DNA of 64,000 nucleotides from Planosporangium spinosum (GCF_049999945.1 NZ_JBLYUB010000009.1:62001-126000); one strand, 5' to 3'. Shown: positions 25,981 to 35,179, numbered from the stretch's first letter. Notes: generated by a model from the letters alone, not told the origin. Numbers and translations are program-made.

Positions 25981-27036
25981 GTGAGCCGGGCTCTGGACGG
26001 CCGCGGGGTGGCCGGACCGCTGATCAAGCTGCTCGTCTTCGCGGCGGTGACGCTGGCGCTGACCGGGCTGCTCGCGCAGACCCTCGGCTCGATCGACTTC
26101 CGCGGCGGCACCACGTACCGGGCCCGCTTCACCGACGCGGCCGGGCTGCTGGTCGGTGACGACGTGCGCATCGCCGGGGTGAAGGTGGGCCAGGTCAGCC
26201 GGATCGGCGTGGTCGACGGCAGGGTCGCCGAGGTGGCGTTCACCGTGGACGCCGAGGTGCCGCTGGCGACCAGCACGCAGGTCCGGATCCGGTACCGCAA
26301 CCTGGTCGGCCAGCGCTACCTCGCGCTGACCGAGGCGCCGGGCGGTGGCCAGCGGCTGCGGCCGAACGGGCTGATCCCGCTGTCCCAGACCGTATCCTCG
26401 CTGGACCTGACGGTGCTGTTCAACGGCTTCCGCCCGCTGTTCACCGCGCTGACGCCGAACGACGTCAACACGCTGGCATACGAGATCATCCAGGTGCTGC
26501 AGGGCGAGGGCGGCACCATGGCCAGCCTGCTGCAGCACACCGCCTCGCTGACCAACACCCTCGCCGACCGGGACGCGGTGATCGGGCGGGTGATCACCAA
26601 CCTCAACGCCGTCCTGGCGACGCTCGCCGACCGCGACCGCAACCTCGACCAGACCATCAGCCAGCTCCAGCAGTTCGTGTCGGGGCTGGCCGCCGACCGG
26701 ACGGCGATCGGCAACGCGCTGGCCAGCCTGGGCGACCTGACCGGCGCGACGGCGTCGCTGCTGAACGACGCCCGGCCGCCGCTCGCCGCCGACGTGGCCA
26801 ACCTGGGCAGCCTCGCCACGACGCTGAACAACAACACCTCCGTTCTGGAGGGCACGCTCGACCGGCTGCCGAAGCGGTACGACGCGCTCAACCGGACGGC
26901 GTCGTACGGCTCGTGGTTCAACTTCTACCTGTGCGACTTCGACGGGCGGGTCGGCCTGCCCGGCCTGCCCGACGCGACCCCGGCGACGTTCAGCTCGTCG
27001 GCCGCCCGCTGCTCCGGTACGGCGGGTGCGAAGTGA
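25981..27036 (+). CDS. mceB: MCE family protein B
   Basis: This 351-residue MCE protein has a membrane helix at about residues 14-32 (LIKLLVFAAVTLALTGLL). The MCE domain is at about 40-120 (TYRARFTDAAGLLVGDDVRI, AGVKVGQV), with the GQRYLAL ending typical of the domain. A long helical stretch (about 170-310) and a C-terminal WFNFYLCDFDG motif common in MceB/C proteins follow. It starts at a GTG (25981) after the repeat-containing gap. The C-terminus carries two cysteines (LCDFDG and ARCSGT) that may form a disulfide; this is inference. Confidence 0.92.
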   Translation: MSRALDGRGVAGPLIKLLVFAAVTLALTGLLAQTLGSIDFRGGTTYRARFTDAAGLLVGDDVRIAGVKVGQVSRIGVVDGRVAEVAFTVDAEVPLATSTQVRIRYRNLVGQRYLALTEAPGGGQRLRPNGLIPLSQTVSSLDLTVLFNGFRPLFTALTPNDVNTLAYEIIQVLQGEGGTMASLLQHTASLTNTLADRDAVIGRVITNLNAVLATLADRDRNLDQTISQLQQFVSGLAADRTAIGNALASLGDLTGATASLLNDARPPLAADVANLGSLATTLNNNTSVLEGTLDRLPKRYDALNRTASYGSWFNFYLCDFDGRVGLPGLPDATPATFSSSAARCSGTAGAK

Positions 27037-27094
27037 GCCGGCGCGGGTGCCACGTGAGCCGGCGCGGACGCGACGTGACCGCGGGAGGTGCGAG

Positions 27095-28084
27095 ATGAAA
27101 CCGTTCCGGGAGCGCAACCCGGTCGTCGTGGGGGCCGTCGGGATCGGGCTGCTGGGCGCGCTGCTGCTCGGCGCGTTCCGGATCGGCGATCTGCCGCTGA
27201 TCGGGTCCGGCACCGAGTACCGGGCGGCCTTCCGGGACGCCAGCGGCCTGGCCGACGGCAACGAGGTCCGCGTCGCCGGGGTCAAGGTCGGCACGGTGAG
27301 CGGCGTCGAGCTGGCCCGGGCGGCGAGCGGGCCGTACGTACGGGTGCGGTTCCGGATCGACGACGGCGCGGTGCGGCTCGGCCGGGACAGCCGGGCAACG
27401 ATCCGCATCAAGACCATACTCGGCCAGAAGTACCTGGCGCTGGAGTCGGCCGGCGGCGGCCGGCTCGCCCCCGGCGCGCAGATCCCCCTCGACCGCACGG
27501 CGTCACCGTTCGACGTCATGCAGGCCGTGACCGGCCTGGCCGGGACGCTGGAGCAGATCGACAGCAAGCAGCTGGCCGCCGCGTTCACCGTGCTGTCACA
27601 GACGTTCGCCGACACCCCGGAGAGCGTGCGGGCCTCGCTGACCGGGCTGTCCCGGCTGTCGCAGACCGTCGCCGACCGCGACGCGCAACTGCGTGAGCTG
27701 CTCGCCCACGCCCGCAGCGTCACCGCCGTGCTGGCCGGGCGCGACGACGAGTTCCGCGCGCTGGTCACCGACGCCAACCTGCTGCTCGACGAGGTCAGCC
27801 GACGCCGCGACGTGATCCACAACCTGCTGGTGACCACCAACGACCTGGCCAACCAGCTCTCCGGCCTGGTCGCCGACAACCGCGCCCAGCTCGAGCCGGC
27901 GCTGCGCCAGGTGCGCGATGTCATGGCGATCCTGCAGCGCAACAAGGACAACCTGGAACACGCGTTGCAGTCGATGGGCCGGTTCGTCACCGTGTTCTCG
28001 AACGTCGTCGGCAACGGCCGCTGGTTCGACACGTACATCGCCGGGCTGGTCCAGCCCTACCAACCCACCATCGGAGGTCGCTGA
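27095..28084 (+). CDS. mceC: MCE family protein C
   Basis: This 329-residue MCE protein has a membrane helix at about 9-28 (PVVVGAVGIGLLGALLLGA) and an MCE domain at about 35-120 (EYRAAFRDASGLADGNEVRV, AGVKVGTV, GQKYLAL). Helical repeats lie at about 150-300, and the C-terminus is NGRWFDTYIAGLVQP. The ATG at 27095 has GGGAGGTG upstream. The 58-base spacer before it contains two 21-base near-copies starting GTGAGCCGGCGCGG, a small duplication at the mceB/mceC junction. Its stop shares one base with the mceD start (TGATG). Confidence 0.92.
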   Translation: MKPFRERNPVVVGAVGIGLLGALLLGAFRIGDLPLIGSGTEYRAAFRDASGLADGNEVRVAGVKVGTVSGVELARAASGPYVRVRFRIDDGAVRLGRDSRATIRIKTILGQKYLALESAGGGRLAPGAQIPLDRTASPFDVMQAVTGLAGTLEQIDSKQLAAAFTVLSQTFADTPESVRASLTGLSRLSQTVADRDAQLRELLAHARSVTAVLAGRDDEFRALVTDANLLLDEVSRRRDVIHNLLVTTNDLANQLSGLVADNRAQLEPALRQVRDVMAILQRNKDNLEHALQSMGRFVTVFSNVVGNGRWFDTYIAGLVQPYQPTIGGR

Positions 28085-29298
28085 TGAGGTGGCGCCCCTG
28101 GGCCGCCGCCGGCACGGGCCTGGCGCTCGTGGCGGTCGCCGGCGTCGCGGTGTGGCGGTCGGTCGACCCCGGTCGCCGGCTCACCGCCGAGTTCACCCGG
28201 ACCGTCGGCATCCACGAAGGCTCCGACGTGCGGGTGCTCGGGGTGAAGATCGGCTCCGTCGTGGCGGTGCAGCCGCGGGGGCGCAGCGTGCGCGTCGAGA
28301 TGCGCTACGACCCCCGGTACGACGTGCCGGCCGGCGCCGAGGCGGTCATCGTCCCACCCAGCGTGGTCAGCGACCGGTACATCCAGCTCACCCCGGCGTA
28401 CTCCGGGGGGCCGCGGCTGACCGACGGCGCGCACCTGCCGCTGGACCGGACCGCGGTGTCCCTGGAGATCGACGACATCTACCGCGCGCTGGACGACTTC
28501 ACCAAGGCGCTGGGACCCGAGGGGGCGAACGCCGACGGCGCACTGTCCGATCTGGTCGCCACCGGCCGGGCCAACCTGGACGGCAACGGCCGGAACCTGC
28601 ACGACACGCTCGACGGGCTGTCCCGGGCGCTGACCACACTGGCCGACGGCCGGCAGGACCTGTTCGGCAGCGTCGCCAACCTCCAGCAGTTCACCACCGC
28701 GCTGGCCGAGAGCGACCAGCAGGTACGCCGGTTCAACCAGCAGCTCGCCGGCGTCTCCGAGCAACTCGCCGGCGAGCGCGACGAGCTGGCCGCGGCGCTG
28801 CACAGCCTGGCCGCCGCGCTCGCCCAGGTGGCGTCGTTCGTGCGGGACAACCGCGCGCAGCTCACCGCCAACGTGACCGCGCTCGCCGACGTGACCGGCA
28901 CCCTGGTCCGCCAGCAGCAGGCGATCATCGACATCCTCGACGTGACGCCGCTGGCGCTGTCCAATCTCAACCTCGCCTACAACGCGCGGTCGGGCACGCT
29001 GGACACCCGCGACAACGCGACCGGCCCGTACGACCCGGCCAGTTACGTCTGCTCGCTCCTGGTCGACGCGCTGCCGGCCGCCGACCGGGTACCGAAGGAG
29101 TGCGTCGCGCTGGCGCAGACGCTCCAGAGCCGTAACCTGCCGATGCCCGACCAGCTTCGCCGGCTGCTCGGGTTGCCGGCCGACACCGTACCCACGGGAC
29201 CGGCACCGGGCGCCGGCCCGGCCGGGGCGGTCCCGGCGGGCGCCGCAACGCTGGGGAGCGACCCCACCCTGGGCGGGATCCTGCGGGGGACGCGATGA
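28084..29298 (+). CDS. mceD: MCE family protein D
   Basis: This 404-residue MCE protein has a membrane helix at about 5-22 (PWAAAGTGLALVAVAGVAV). The MCE domain (TAEFTRTVGIHEGSDVRVLG, VKIGSV, SDRYIQL) lies at about 30-115, followed by helices at about 150-290 and a C-terminus with NLAYNARSGTLDTRDN and SYVCSLL, typical of MceD. The last 40 residues are rich in G, A and P. It starts at the ATG 28084, overlapping the mceC stop by one base, and overlaps mceE by four bases. Confidence 0.92.
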   Translation: MRWRPWAAAGTGLALVAVAGVAVWRSVDPGRRLTAEFTRTVGIHEGSDVRVLGVKIGSVVAVQPRGRSVRVEMRYDPRYDVPAGAEAVIVPPSVVSDRYIQLTPAYSGGPRLTDGAHLPLDRTAVSLEIDDIYRALDDFTKALGPEGANADGALSDLVATGRANLDGNGRNLHDTLDGLSRALTTLADGRQDLFGSVANLQQFTTALAESDQQVRRFNQQLAGVSEQLAGERDELAAALHSLAAALAQVASFVRDNRAQLTANVTALADVTGTLVRQQQAIIDILDVTPLALSNLNLAYNARSGTLDTRDNATGPYDPASYVCSLLVDALPAADRVPKECVALAQTLQSRNLPMPDQLRRLLGLPADTVPTGPAPGAGPAGAVPAGAATLGSDPTLGGILRGTR

Positions 29299-30728
29299 GG
29301 GGCCGCCGTTTTACCGGCACGGTCACGGCCGCGCTGGCCGTGGCGCTGACCGCGACCGGGTGCACCCCGCCGACCCTCGCCGACCTCCCGCTGCCCGGCG
29401 GTGCGCCCAGCGGCCCGGCCTACCACGTCACCGCCGAGTTCACCGACGTGCTGGACCTGGTGCCACAGTCCGCGGTCAAGGTCAACGACGTGACGGTCGG
29501 CAGCGTGGAGAAGATCTGGCTGTCCGGCTGGACCGCCCGGGTACGCCTGAAGGTCGACAAGAAGGTGACGCTGCCCGGCAACGCCTCCGCGGCCATCCGG
29601 CAGAGCAGCCTGCTCGGCGAGAAGTACGTCGAGCTGGCCCAGCCGGTCACCGAGCAGCCGGCCGGCAGCCTGGCCGAGGGCGCCGTCATCCCGCTGGCGC
29701 GCACCCGGCGCGGCGCCGAGGTCGAGGAGGTCCTGAGCGCGTTCGGCCTGCTGCTCAACGGCGGCGGCCTGGCCCAGCTCAAGACGATCAACGAGGAGCT
29801 GGCCCGGGCACTCGACGGCCGCGAGGCCAGCGCCCGCGACGCGCTCACCCAGCTCGACACGTTCGTGGCCGGGCTGGACGCGCAGAAGGCCGACATCGTG
29901 CGCGCCATCGACGCCCTGGACCGGCTGTCCGGGCAGCTCGCCGCCCAGCGCGCCACCATCGGTCGGGCGGTGGACTCCCTCGCACCCGGCCTGACCACGC
30001 TCGAACAGCAGCGCGCCCAGCTCACCGGCGCGCTGACCGCCCTCGGCGAACTGGGCCGGGTCGGTACCCGGGTGGTCAACGCCAGCCGCGACGACACGCT
30101 CGCCGACCTGCGCGCGCTCCAGCCGATCCTCGAACAGCTCGTGAAGGCCGGCGACGACCTGCCCCGGTCGCTGGACTTCATGCTGTCGTTCCCGTTCCCG
30201 CCCAACGCCGACGGCGCGATCCGCGGCGACGCCATGAACCTGCACCTCACCCTCGACCTCAACGCCACGGACATCCTGTCGAACCTGCTCACCGCGGCCG
30301 GTCCGCCGCCGACCGGGCCGGCGGCGGCGGCACCGGCGCCGCCGGCGGGCGCCTCGCCGGCGAAGCCGGCCACCCCGCCGGCCACCCCCGCGCCGGGCGG
30401 GGTGCTGCCGCCGGTCTGCTTCCCCGTGGGCGCCGTGCTGAGCGGCCTGGACGGGCTGCCGGCCGGCTGCACGCTGCCCAAGGACTGCATGTCGCTGCCG
30501 CCCGGCAGCCCGATCCCGCCCGGCGGCTACCTGCCACCCGACGGCCTGGTACCGACCGGCACCGTGCTGCCCGCCGGTACCCGCCTGGTGCCGGGCACCA
30601 TCCTGACGCCGGCCTGCCTGCTGCCGGTGGTACCCGGCTCGCCGACCCTGCCGGGCCTGCTGGGTACCACCGTCGGCGGGGCCGTCGGCAGCCTCACCGA
30701 TGTCCTCAAGGGAGGGCTGCACCCGTGA
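29295..30728 (+). CDS. mceE: MCE family lipoprotein E
   Basis: This 477-residue protein is the lipoprotein member of the set. A signal peptide ends in the lipobox LTATGC (cysteine at about residue 23), as expected for MceE (LprK in mycobacteria). The MCE domain follows (YHVTAEFTDVLDLVPQSAVK, VNDVTVGSV, GEKYVELAQP), then helices at about 160-290. The C-terminal 130 residues are unusual: alanine/proline-rich, then repeated LPPG/LPAGT-like turns (GLPAGCTLPKDCMSLPPGSP, PPGGYLPPDG, VLPAGTRLVPGT) with four cysteines. It overlaps mceD and mceF by four bases each. Confidence 0.92.
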   Translation: MRGRRFTGTVTAALAVALTATGCTPPTLADLPLPGGAPSGPAYHVTAEFTDVLDLVPQSAVKVNDVTVGSVEKIWLSGWTARVRLKVDKKVTLPGNASAAIRQSSLLGEKYVELAQPVTEQPAGSLAEGAVIPLARTRRGAEVEEVLSAFGLLLNGGGLAQLKTINEELARALDGREASARDALTQLDTFVAGLDAQKADIVRAIDALDRLSGQLAAQRATIGRAVDSLAPGLTTLEQQRAQLTGALTALGELGRVGTRVVNASRDDTLADLRALQPILEQLVKAGDDLPRSLDFMLSFPFPPNADGAIRGDAMNLHLTLDLNATDILSNLLTAAGPPPTGPAAAAPAPPAGASPAKPATPPATPAPGGVLPPVCFPVGAVLSGLDGLPAGCTLPKDCMSLPPGSPIPPGGYLPPDGLVPTGTVLPAGTRLVPGTILTPACLLPVVPGSPTLPGLLGTTVGGAVGSLTDVLKGGLHP

Positions 30729-31978
30729 TCACCCGGATGGCCCGGCTCCAGATCCTGGCGTTCCTCGTCGTGAGCGCCCTCGGCATCAGCTACGTCGGCG
30801 TCACCTACGTGGGCCTCGCCGACCGGATCGCCGGCCGCGCGTACCTGGTGCACGCCGACTTCGACGACGCCGGGGGCATCTTCGCCAACGCCCCGGTGAC
30901 CTACCGGGGCGTGTCGGTCGGCCGCGTGGTCGCGGTGGGCCTGCATGGCGACGGCGTACGGGTGGCTCTGCGCCTCCAGCGCGGCACCCGGATCCCGACC
31001 GACCTGCACGCCGTGGTGTCGCAGCGCTCGGCGGTCGGCGAGCAGTACGTGGACCTGCGCCCGGACACCGACACCGGCCCGTACCTGCGCGACGGCAGTG
31101 TCATCCCGCGCGGCCGCACCGGCCGGCCGCTGCCGCCCGAGGTCCTGCTGACCAACCTCGACGCGCTCGTGCGGTCGGTCGACCCGCAGGACCTCGCGGT
31201 CGTCATCGACGAGCTGGGTACCGCCTTCCAGGGCAGCGAGACCGCGCTGCGGCGGCTGCTCGACGCCACCGGCGCCCTGCTCGACGAGGCCAACCGGTAC
31301 CTGCCGCAGACCCGGACCCTGATCCGGGACGGCGACACGGTCCTCACCACCCAGATCGCCTCGTCCGACGCGATCGGGCGCTGGGCGGCCGCGCTCGCCG
31401 AGCTCAGCGCGACGCTGCGCGGCTCCGACCCGGATCTGCGCCGGCTGCTCGCCGCCGGCCCGCCGGCCGCGCAGCAGCTCACCGGCCTGCTGCACGACCT
31501 GGACCCGACGATCGGGACGCTGCTGGGCAACCTGGTGACGGTCAACGGGATCGCGGCGCGCCGGGTCGCCGGCATCGAGCAGGCGCTCGTGACGTACCCG
31601 CTCGTCGTGGCGGGCGGGTTCACCGTCACGCCCGGCGACGGCACCGCGCACTTCGGGCTGGTCACCAACCTCGGCGATCCCCCGCCGTGCAACTACGCCC
31701 AGAGCGGCCAGCAGCGCTGTACCGCCGCCGAGCTGAGCCAGGGGTCGAACGTGCGGGGCTCCGCGCACGCGCCCCGCCCCGGCGGCGACCCGGCACCCGC
31801 GCCCGGTGGCCCGGCCACGGCGGCGGGTGGCCCGGCCGTCGCCGGCTACGACCCGGCGACCGGCCTGGTCACCGGCCCGGACGGCCTGCCGTTGCGGTTC
31901 GGCGGCACCGGCGGGCAGTACCAGCTCGCCGGTGCGCAGTCGTGGAAACAACTGCTGCTGACGGGGATCGCACCATGA
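30725..31978 (+). CDS. mceF: MCE family protein F
   Basis: This 417-residue MCE protein has an N-terminal helix (LQILAFLVVSALGISYVGVTY) and an MCE domain (YLVHADFDDAGGIFANAPVT, YRGVSVGRV, GEQYVDLRPD). Helices lie at about 140-270, and the C-terminal part has two cysteines (PPPCNYAQSGQQRC) and a GYDPATGLVTGPDG motif. The GTG at 30725 overlaps the mceE stop; the ATG of the next gene overlaps its stop. MceF is normally the last of the six MCE proteins, as here. Confidence 0.92.
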   Translation: MITRMARLQILAFLVVSALGISYVGVTYVGLADRIAGRAYLVHADFDDAGGIFANAPVTYRGVSVGRVVAVGLHGDGVRVALRLQRGTRIPTDLHAVVSQRSAVGEQYVDLRPDTDTGPYLRDGSVIPRGRTGRPLPPEVLLTNLDALVRSVDPQDLAVVIDELGTAFQGSETALRRLLDATGALLDEANRYLPQTRTLIRDGDTVLTTQIASSDAIGRWAAALAELSATLRGSDPDLRRLLAAGPPAAQQLTGLLHDLDPTIGTLLGNLVTVNGIAARRVAGIEQALVTYPLVVAGGFTVTPGDGTAHFGLVTNLGDPPPCNYAQSGQQRCTAAELSQGSNVRGSAHAPRPGGDPAPAPGGPATAAGGPAVAGYDPATGLVTGPDGLPLRFGGTGGQYQLAGAQSWKQLLLTGIAP

Positions 31979-32862
31979 GCGACGCGACGGGCCGCCCGGG
32001 CGCCGAACCCACACGCGCCACCGGCGCCGGGCCGACGGGCACCCCGGACAACGAGCCACAGCCAACCGACGCGGACGAGAGGGCGGCGATGTCGACACCC
32101 ACGAAACCCCAGGCACCGATACGGGTACCGGCGCGGCGTCGCACGGTCGTCCGCCGGCCGCCCCGCCGGCTCGCAAGCGGTCCGACGGTCGGGAGGGCCG
32201 ACGACGCCACGGACACGGCCACGGTAGCCACGGACCCGGAGACGGTAGCCACGGACCCGGAGACGGTGGTAGCCACGGACACGGCGGCGACCACCGCGAC
32301 GGCACCGGTGGCGGAGACGGGCGGGACCCCGTCGGCCACCACGGAGAGCCGTACCGCCGCCCGGGCCGCCGGGCGTACCGGCCGGCGCGCGCCGGTCGCC
32401 GGCCTGCTGGTCGCGCTGGCCGCGGCCGTGACCGCCGCCGGCATCGCCGGCAACGGCTGGTACACCGAGCGTCGCCTCGACACCGCGCACCAACAGGCGC
32501 TGGCGGCGGCCCGGCAGACGACGGTGAACTTCGTATCGATCAGCGCCAACACGGTCGACCGTGACCTCCAGCGGGTCACCGCGAACGCCACCGGTGACTT
32601 CAAGGACGAGTTCACCCGGGACGCGCCGCAACTGCGCACCACCGTGATCGAGAACAAGGTCGAGTCGCGCGGTTCGGTGCTGCGCGCCGCGCTGGTCTCC
32701 GGCGACACGCGCTCCGCCGTGGTCCTCGTGGCCGCGGACGCCACCGTCAAGAACGTCAACAACCCGCAGGGCCGGCTGTTGCACTACCGCATCCAGGCCG
32801 ACCTTGTCCGGGACGCACACTCGGGCCGGTGGCTGGTGTCCCGGCTGCAGTTCGTGGGTTGA
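31975..32862 (+). CDS. MCE-associated membrane protein
   Basis: This 295-residue protein has a long, disordered, threonine/alanine-rich cytosolic region (about 1-135), one membrane helix (APVAGLLVALAAAVTAAGIAG, about 140-160) and an extracytoplasmic domain of about 130 residues. The domain (NFVSISANTVDRDLQRVTAN, ATGDFKDEF, WLVSRLQFVG) is typical of Mam proteins encoded after mce genes; these stabilise or regulate the transporter in mycobacteria. A 21-bp unit is duplicated in frame (32223-32264), giving ATDPETV twice. The ATG overlaps the mceF stop by four bases. Confidence 0.87.
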   Translation: MSDATGRPGAEPTRATGAGPTGTPDNEPQPTDADERAAMSTPTKPQAPIRVPARRRTVVRRPPRRLASGPTVGRADDATDTATVATDPETVATDPETVVATDTAATTATAPVAETGGTPSATTESRTAARAAGRTGRRAPVAGLLVALAAAVTAAGIAGNGWYTERRLDTAHQQALAAARQTTVNFVSISANTVDRDLQRVTANATGDFKDEFTRDAPQLRTTVIENKVESRGSVLRAALVSGDTRSAVVLVAADATVKNVNNPQGRLLHYRIQADLVRDAHSGRWLVSRLQFVG

Positions 32863-32876
32863 GGGGGAGGTCAGTG

Positions 32877-33404
32877 ATGCGACGCTTCGGCTCCGGCGCG
32901 TCGGCCCGTCCGCGCGGGCTCCCGGGCGGCCACCGGCGCGGTCCGGTGGTCGCCCTCTCCGTCGCGATCGTCGTGTTCGCCGGGCTCGCCGGCGCGGCAT
33001 GGCACGGCTGGCACCGCGCCCAGCAGCGCGACGCCGCCGTCCGGGACTCCGTCACGGCGGCCACCAGCGCGGCACAGGCGCTCTTCTCGTACGACTACCG
33101 CAGCTTCGACGCGAGCGTCAGCAACGGCAAGGCGTTCACCACCGGGGTGTTCGCCAAGGAGTACGCCCAGTCGACGGCGGCGTTGAAGGAGCCGGCCCAG
33201 AAGGCACAGGCGGTCGTGCGGGCCCAGGTGTCGGCCACCGGTGTCGTCACCGCCGCCCCGGACCGGGTCGAGCTGCTGCTGTACGTCAACCAGTACACCC
33301 GCAACGTCAACGTCGCCGGCGAGAAGGTGGACCAGAACCGGGTCACCCTGACGATGGTCCGGGTCGGACACGACTGGCGGGTGTCGGCCGCCTCGGCGGT
33401 CTGA
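32877..33404 (+). CDS. MCE-associated membrane protein, short form
   Basis: This 175-residue relative of the preceding protein has a basic cytosolic start, a membrane helix (VVALSVAIVVFAGLAGAAWHG, about 23-43) and an outside domain (QALFSYDYRSFDASVSNGKA, FAKEYAQSTAALKEPAQ, DWRVSAASAV). The fold class is the same as other Mam proteins. GGGGGAGG lies just upstream of tandem GTG-ATG codons at 32874 and 32877; the ATG has the better spacing. It is the last gene of the MCE operon and is followed within 25 bases by a strong hairpin. Confidence 0.85.
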   Translation: MRRFGSGASARPRGLPGGHRRGPVVALSVAIVVFAGLAGAAWHGWHRAQQRDAAVRDSVTAATSAAQALFSYDYRSFDASVSNGKAFTTGVFAKEYAQSTAALKEPAQKAQAVVRAQVSATGVVTAAPDRVELLLYVNQYTRNVNVAGEKVDQNRVTLTMVRVGHDWRVSAASAV

Positions 33405-33425
33405 ATCCGCCGGTCGTCCCCTTGT

Positions 33426-33461
33426 GGGGGGTGAGGCACCGCCATCGGTGCCTCACCCCCC
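33426..33461. terminator. Terminator closing the MCE operon
   Basis: GGGGGGTGAGGCACC (33426-33440) and GGTGCCTCACCCCCC (33447-33461) form a perfect 15-bp stem with a 6-base loop (GCCATC). It lies between the convergent MCE operon and amylase gene, so it probably works in both directions. Confidence 0.88.
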
Positions 33462-33482
33462 CCACGATCCACCAACGACCGG

Positions 33483-34949
33483 TCAGCCGACCTTCGCGCC
33501 GGCGTGCAACGCGACCGCGTCGTGGGCGGGGATGTCGGCGCCGAACCAGCCGCCCGAGTCGACCGTGATCACCGGGCCGGTACACGAGCCGCCGGCATAG
33601 TCACCGTGGATCACGTCGCAGTAGCGCCCGGCCGGCAGGTTGGAGTGGTACCGGCGACCGGTCACCGCCCCGTCCTCGTCGTTGATGGTCAGGTACCCCT
33701 TGTCGCCCCGGCCGAAGGCGATGTGGTTGTTGCCGTTGTCGTACCAGTTGACCACCGGCGTGCCGTCGACCGCGTTGTGGAACGCCACCATGTTCGCGAT
33801 GACCTGCCAGCGGTGCTCGCAGCGCCAGCCGGAGAAGCAGGTGGTGTTGAGGGTCTTGCCGGAGGAGTCCGACGGCGGCCCCTGGTCCGAGTTGCTGAAG
33901 TCGTAGCTGGACATCACCGTCGGCGAGCCGTACGGCCAGGCGAGCATGAACGCGTTGGCGAGGGCGTAGAGGCCGTTGTCCTTGTAGGTGAGGACGTCGC
34001 CGCCGCCCCGCTGGGTGTCGTGGTTGTCGACGAAGACGTTGGCGCTCGAGCCCGGCAGGTACCCCCACGCCTCGCCGAAGTTGGACAGGTACGCCAGCTT
34101 CTCGCGGCGGAACACCCGGCCGAGGTCCCGGCCGTACCGGAACTCGTGGACGTCGCCGTTGCCGGTGTACTCGGTCGGCTGGATCGGCTCCCCCGCGCCG
34201 TAGATGACCTCCTGGACGAGGTAGACGGAGCGGGACAGCTTCGCCTTGATCGCGGCGATGTCACCGGCCGGCATGTGTTTGCTGGCGTCCAGCCGGAACC
34301 CGTCCACCCCCAGCGACAGCAGGTCGTTGAGGTACCCGGCGATCTTCGACCGGACGTACTCGGACTCGGTGGCGAGGTCGGCGAGGTTGACCAGTTCGCA
34401 GTTCTGCACCTCGTACCGGTCGCCGTAGTTGGCGATGTCGTCGCCCGCGTTGCGCCCGCAGTGGTGGAAGTCCTGGTACTGGTAGATCCCCGGGTAGTCG
34501 TAGTGGCTGTACGACGAGCCGGCCCAGCCGGTACCGGGGCTGTCCTGGCCGCTCATGTGGTTGACCACCGCGTCGACGATCACCTTCACCCCGGCACCGT
34601 GGCAGGCGTTCACCATCGACTGGAACTGCGCGCGGGTGCCCTTGCGGGACTCGATGCGGTAGCTGACCGGCTGGTAGGCCACCCACCACTGCTGCCCCTT
34701 CACGTGCTCCTGCGGCGGTGAGACCTGGACGTACCCGTAGCCGCGGGGTCCGAGGAAGTTCTGGCACTCGCTCGCGACCGACGTCCAGTTCCACTCGAAC
34801 AGGTTGGCGATCACCTTCCTGCTTCCGGTCAGCGCGGCGTCGGCCGGCGGGGCGGTCGAGGTGGCCACCGTGAACACGGTGGCGGTGAGCGCGGTCGCGA
34901 CGAGCGCGCCGAGGACCCTGGATAACGACAACAACCGGCGGTGGGACAT
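33483..34949 (-). CDS. Secreted alpha-amylase (GH13)
   Basis: This 488-residue endo-acting starch hydrolase has a cleaved signal peptide (MSHRRLLSLSRVLGALVATA, cut near ADA-AL at about residue 39). The GH13 regions are DAVVNH (126-131), GFRLDASKH with nucleophile D221, LVQEVIY with acid E247, and FVDNHD with D311. The C-terminal beta domain (from about 400) ends without a starch-binding module. The sequence resembles the animal-type amylases common in Streptomyces (GH13_32). The start at 34949 is set by GGAGGTCCG before the ATG. A good promoter with a CTTGCAAG palindrome lies upstream, suggesting maltose/glucose-responsive control by a LacI-type regulator. Confidence 0.95.
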   Translation of the reverse strand: MSHRRLLSLSRVLGALVATALTATVFTVATSTAPPADAALTGSRKVIANLFEWNWTSVASECQNFLGPRGYGYVQVSPPQEHVKGQQWWVAYQPVSYRIESRKGTRAQFQSMVNACHGAGVKVIVDAVVNHMSGQDSPGTGWAGSSYSHYDYPGIYQYQDFHHCGRNAGDDIANYGDRYEVQNCELVNLADLATESEYVRSKIAGYLNDLLSLGVDGFRLDASKHMPAGDIAAIKAKLSRSVYLVQEVIYGAGEPIQPTEYTGNGDVHEFRYGRDLGRVFRREKLAYLSNFGEAWGYLPGSSANVFVDNHDTQRGGGDVLTYKDNGLYALANAFMLAWPYGSPTVMSSYDFSNSDQGPPSDSSGKTLNTTCFSGWRCEHRWQVIANMVAFHNAVDGTPVVNWYDNGNNHIAFGRGDKGYLTINDEDGAVTGRRYHSNLPAGRYCDVIHGDYAGGSCTGPVITVDSGGWFGADIPAHDAVALHAGAKVG

Positions 34950-35029
34950 CGGACCTCCAGGAGGGGCCTGAGGGGTGTGAACGGCGGATCGCCGGACGCG
35001 GCCTGAAACATGACCGCAATGTTTCCGCA

Positions 35030-35067
35030 AAGGTAGAAAGAACTTGCAAGGGTGTCAATAGATTGAC
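35030..35067 (-). promoter_or_regulatory. Amylase promoter with operator-like palindromes
   Basis: On the minus strand TTGACA (35053-35058) and TACCTT (35030-35035) are separated by exactly 17 bases. The spacer contains the palindrome CTTGCAAG (35043-35050), a sequence type found in Streptomyces amylase promoters bound by MalR-like repressors. A second inverted repeat, GTCAAT/ATTGAC, spans 35054-35067 over the -35 box. Confidence 0.7.
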
Positions 35068-35112
35068 GGCCATCTGTGCCCGGTCGGCACGACGCGCGGC
35101 CGGAGCGACCCC

Positions 35113-35179
35113 GACGGATGGCCGGAGCGGCGTGTGACGGATAGCCGGGGCGGCCCTGACGGATGGCCGGAGCGGCGCG
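35113..35179. repeat. 22-23-bp tandem repeat, three copies
   Basis: Copies of GACGGATGGCCGGAGCGGC begin at 35113, 35136 and 35158, with a few base changes in the middle copy. The array is in the space between the amylase promoter and the MFS gene. Apart from this array and the promoter, the 271-base gap shows nothing. Confidence 0.75.

Noticed and set aside
21943..33404. MCE operon as a cholesterol-uptake (mce4-like) locus
   Set aside because: No sterol-degradation or acyl-CoA genes flank it; the six MCE proteins alone do not define the cargo.
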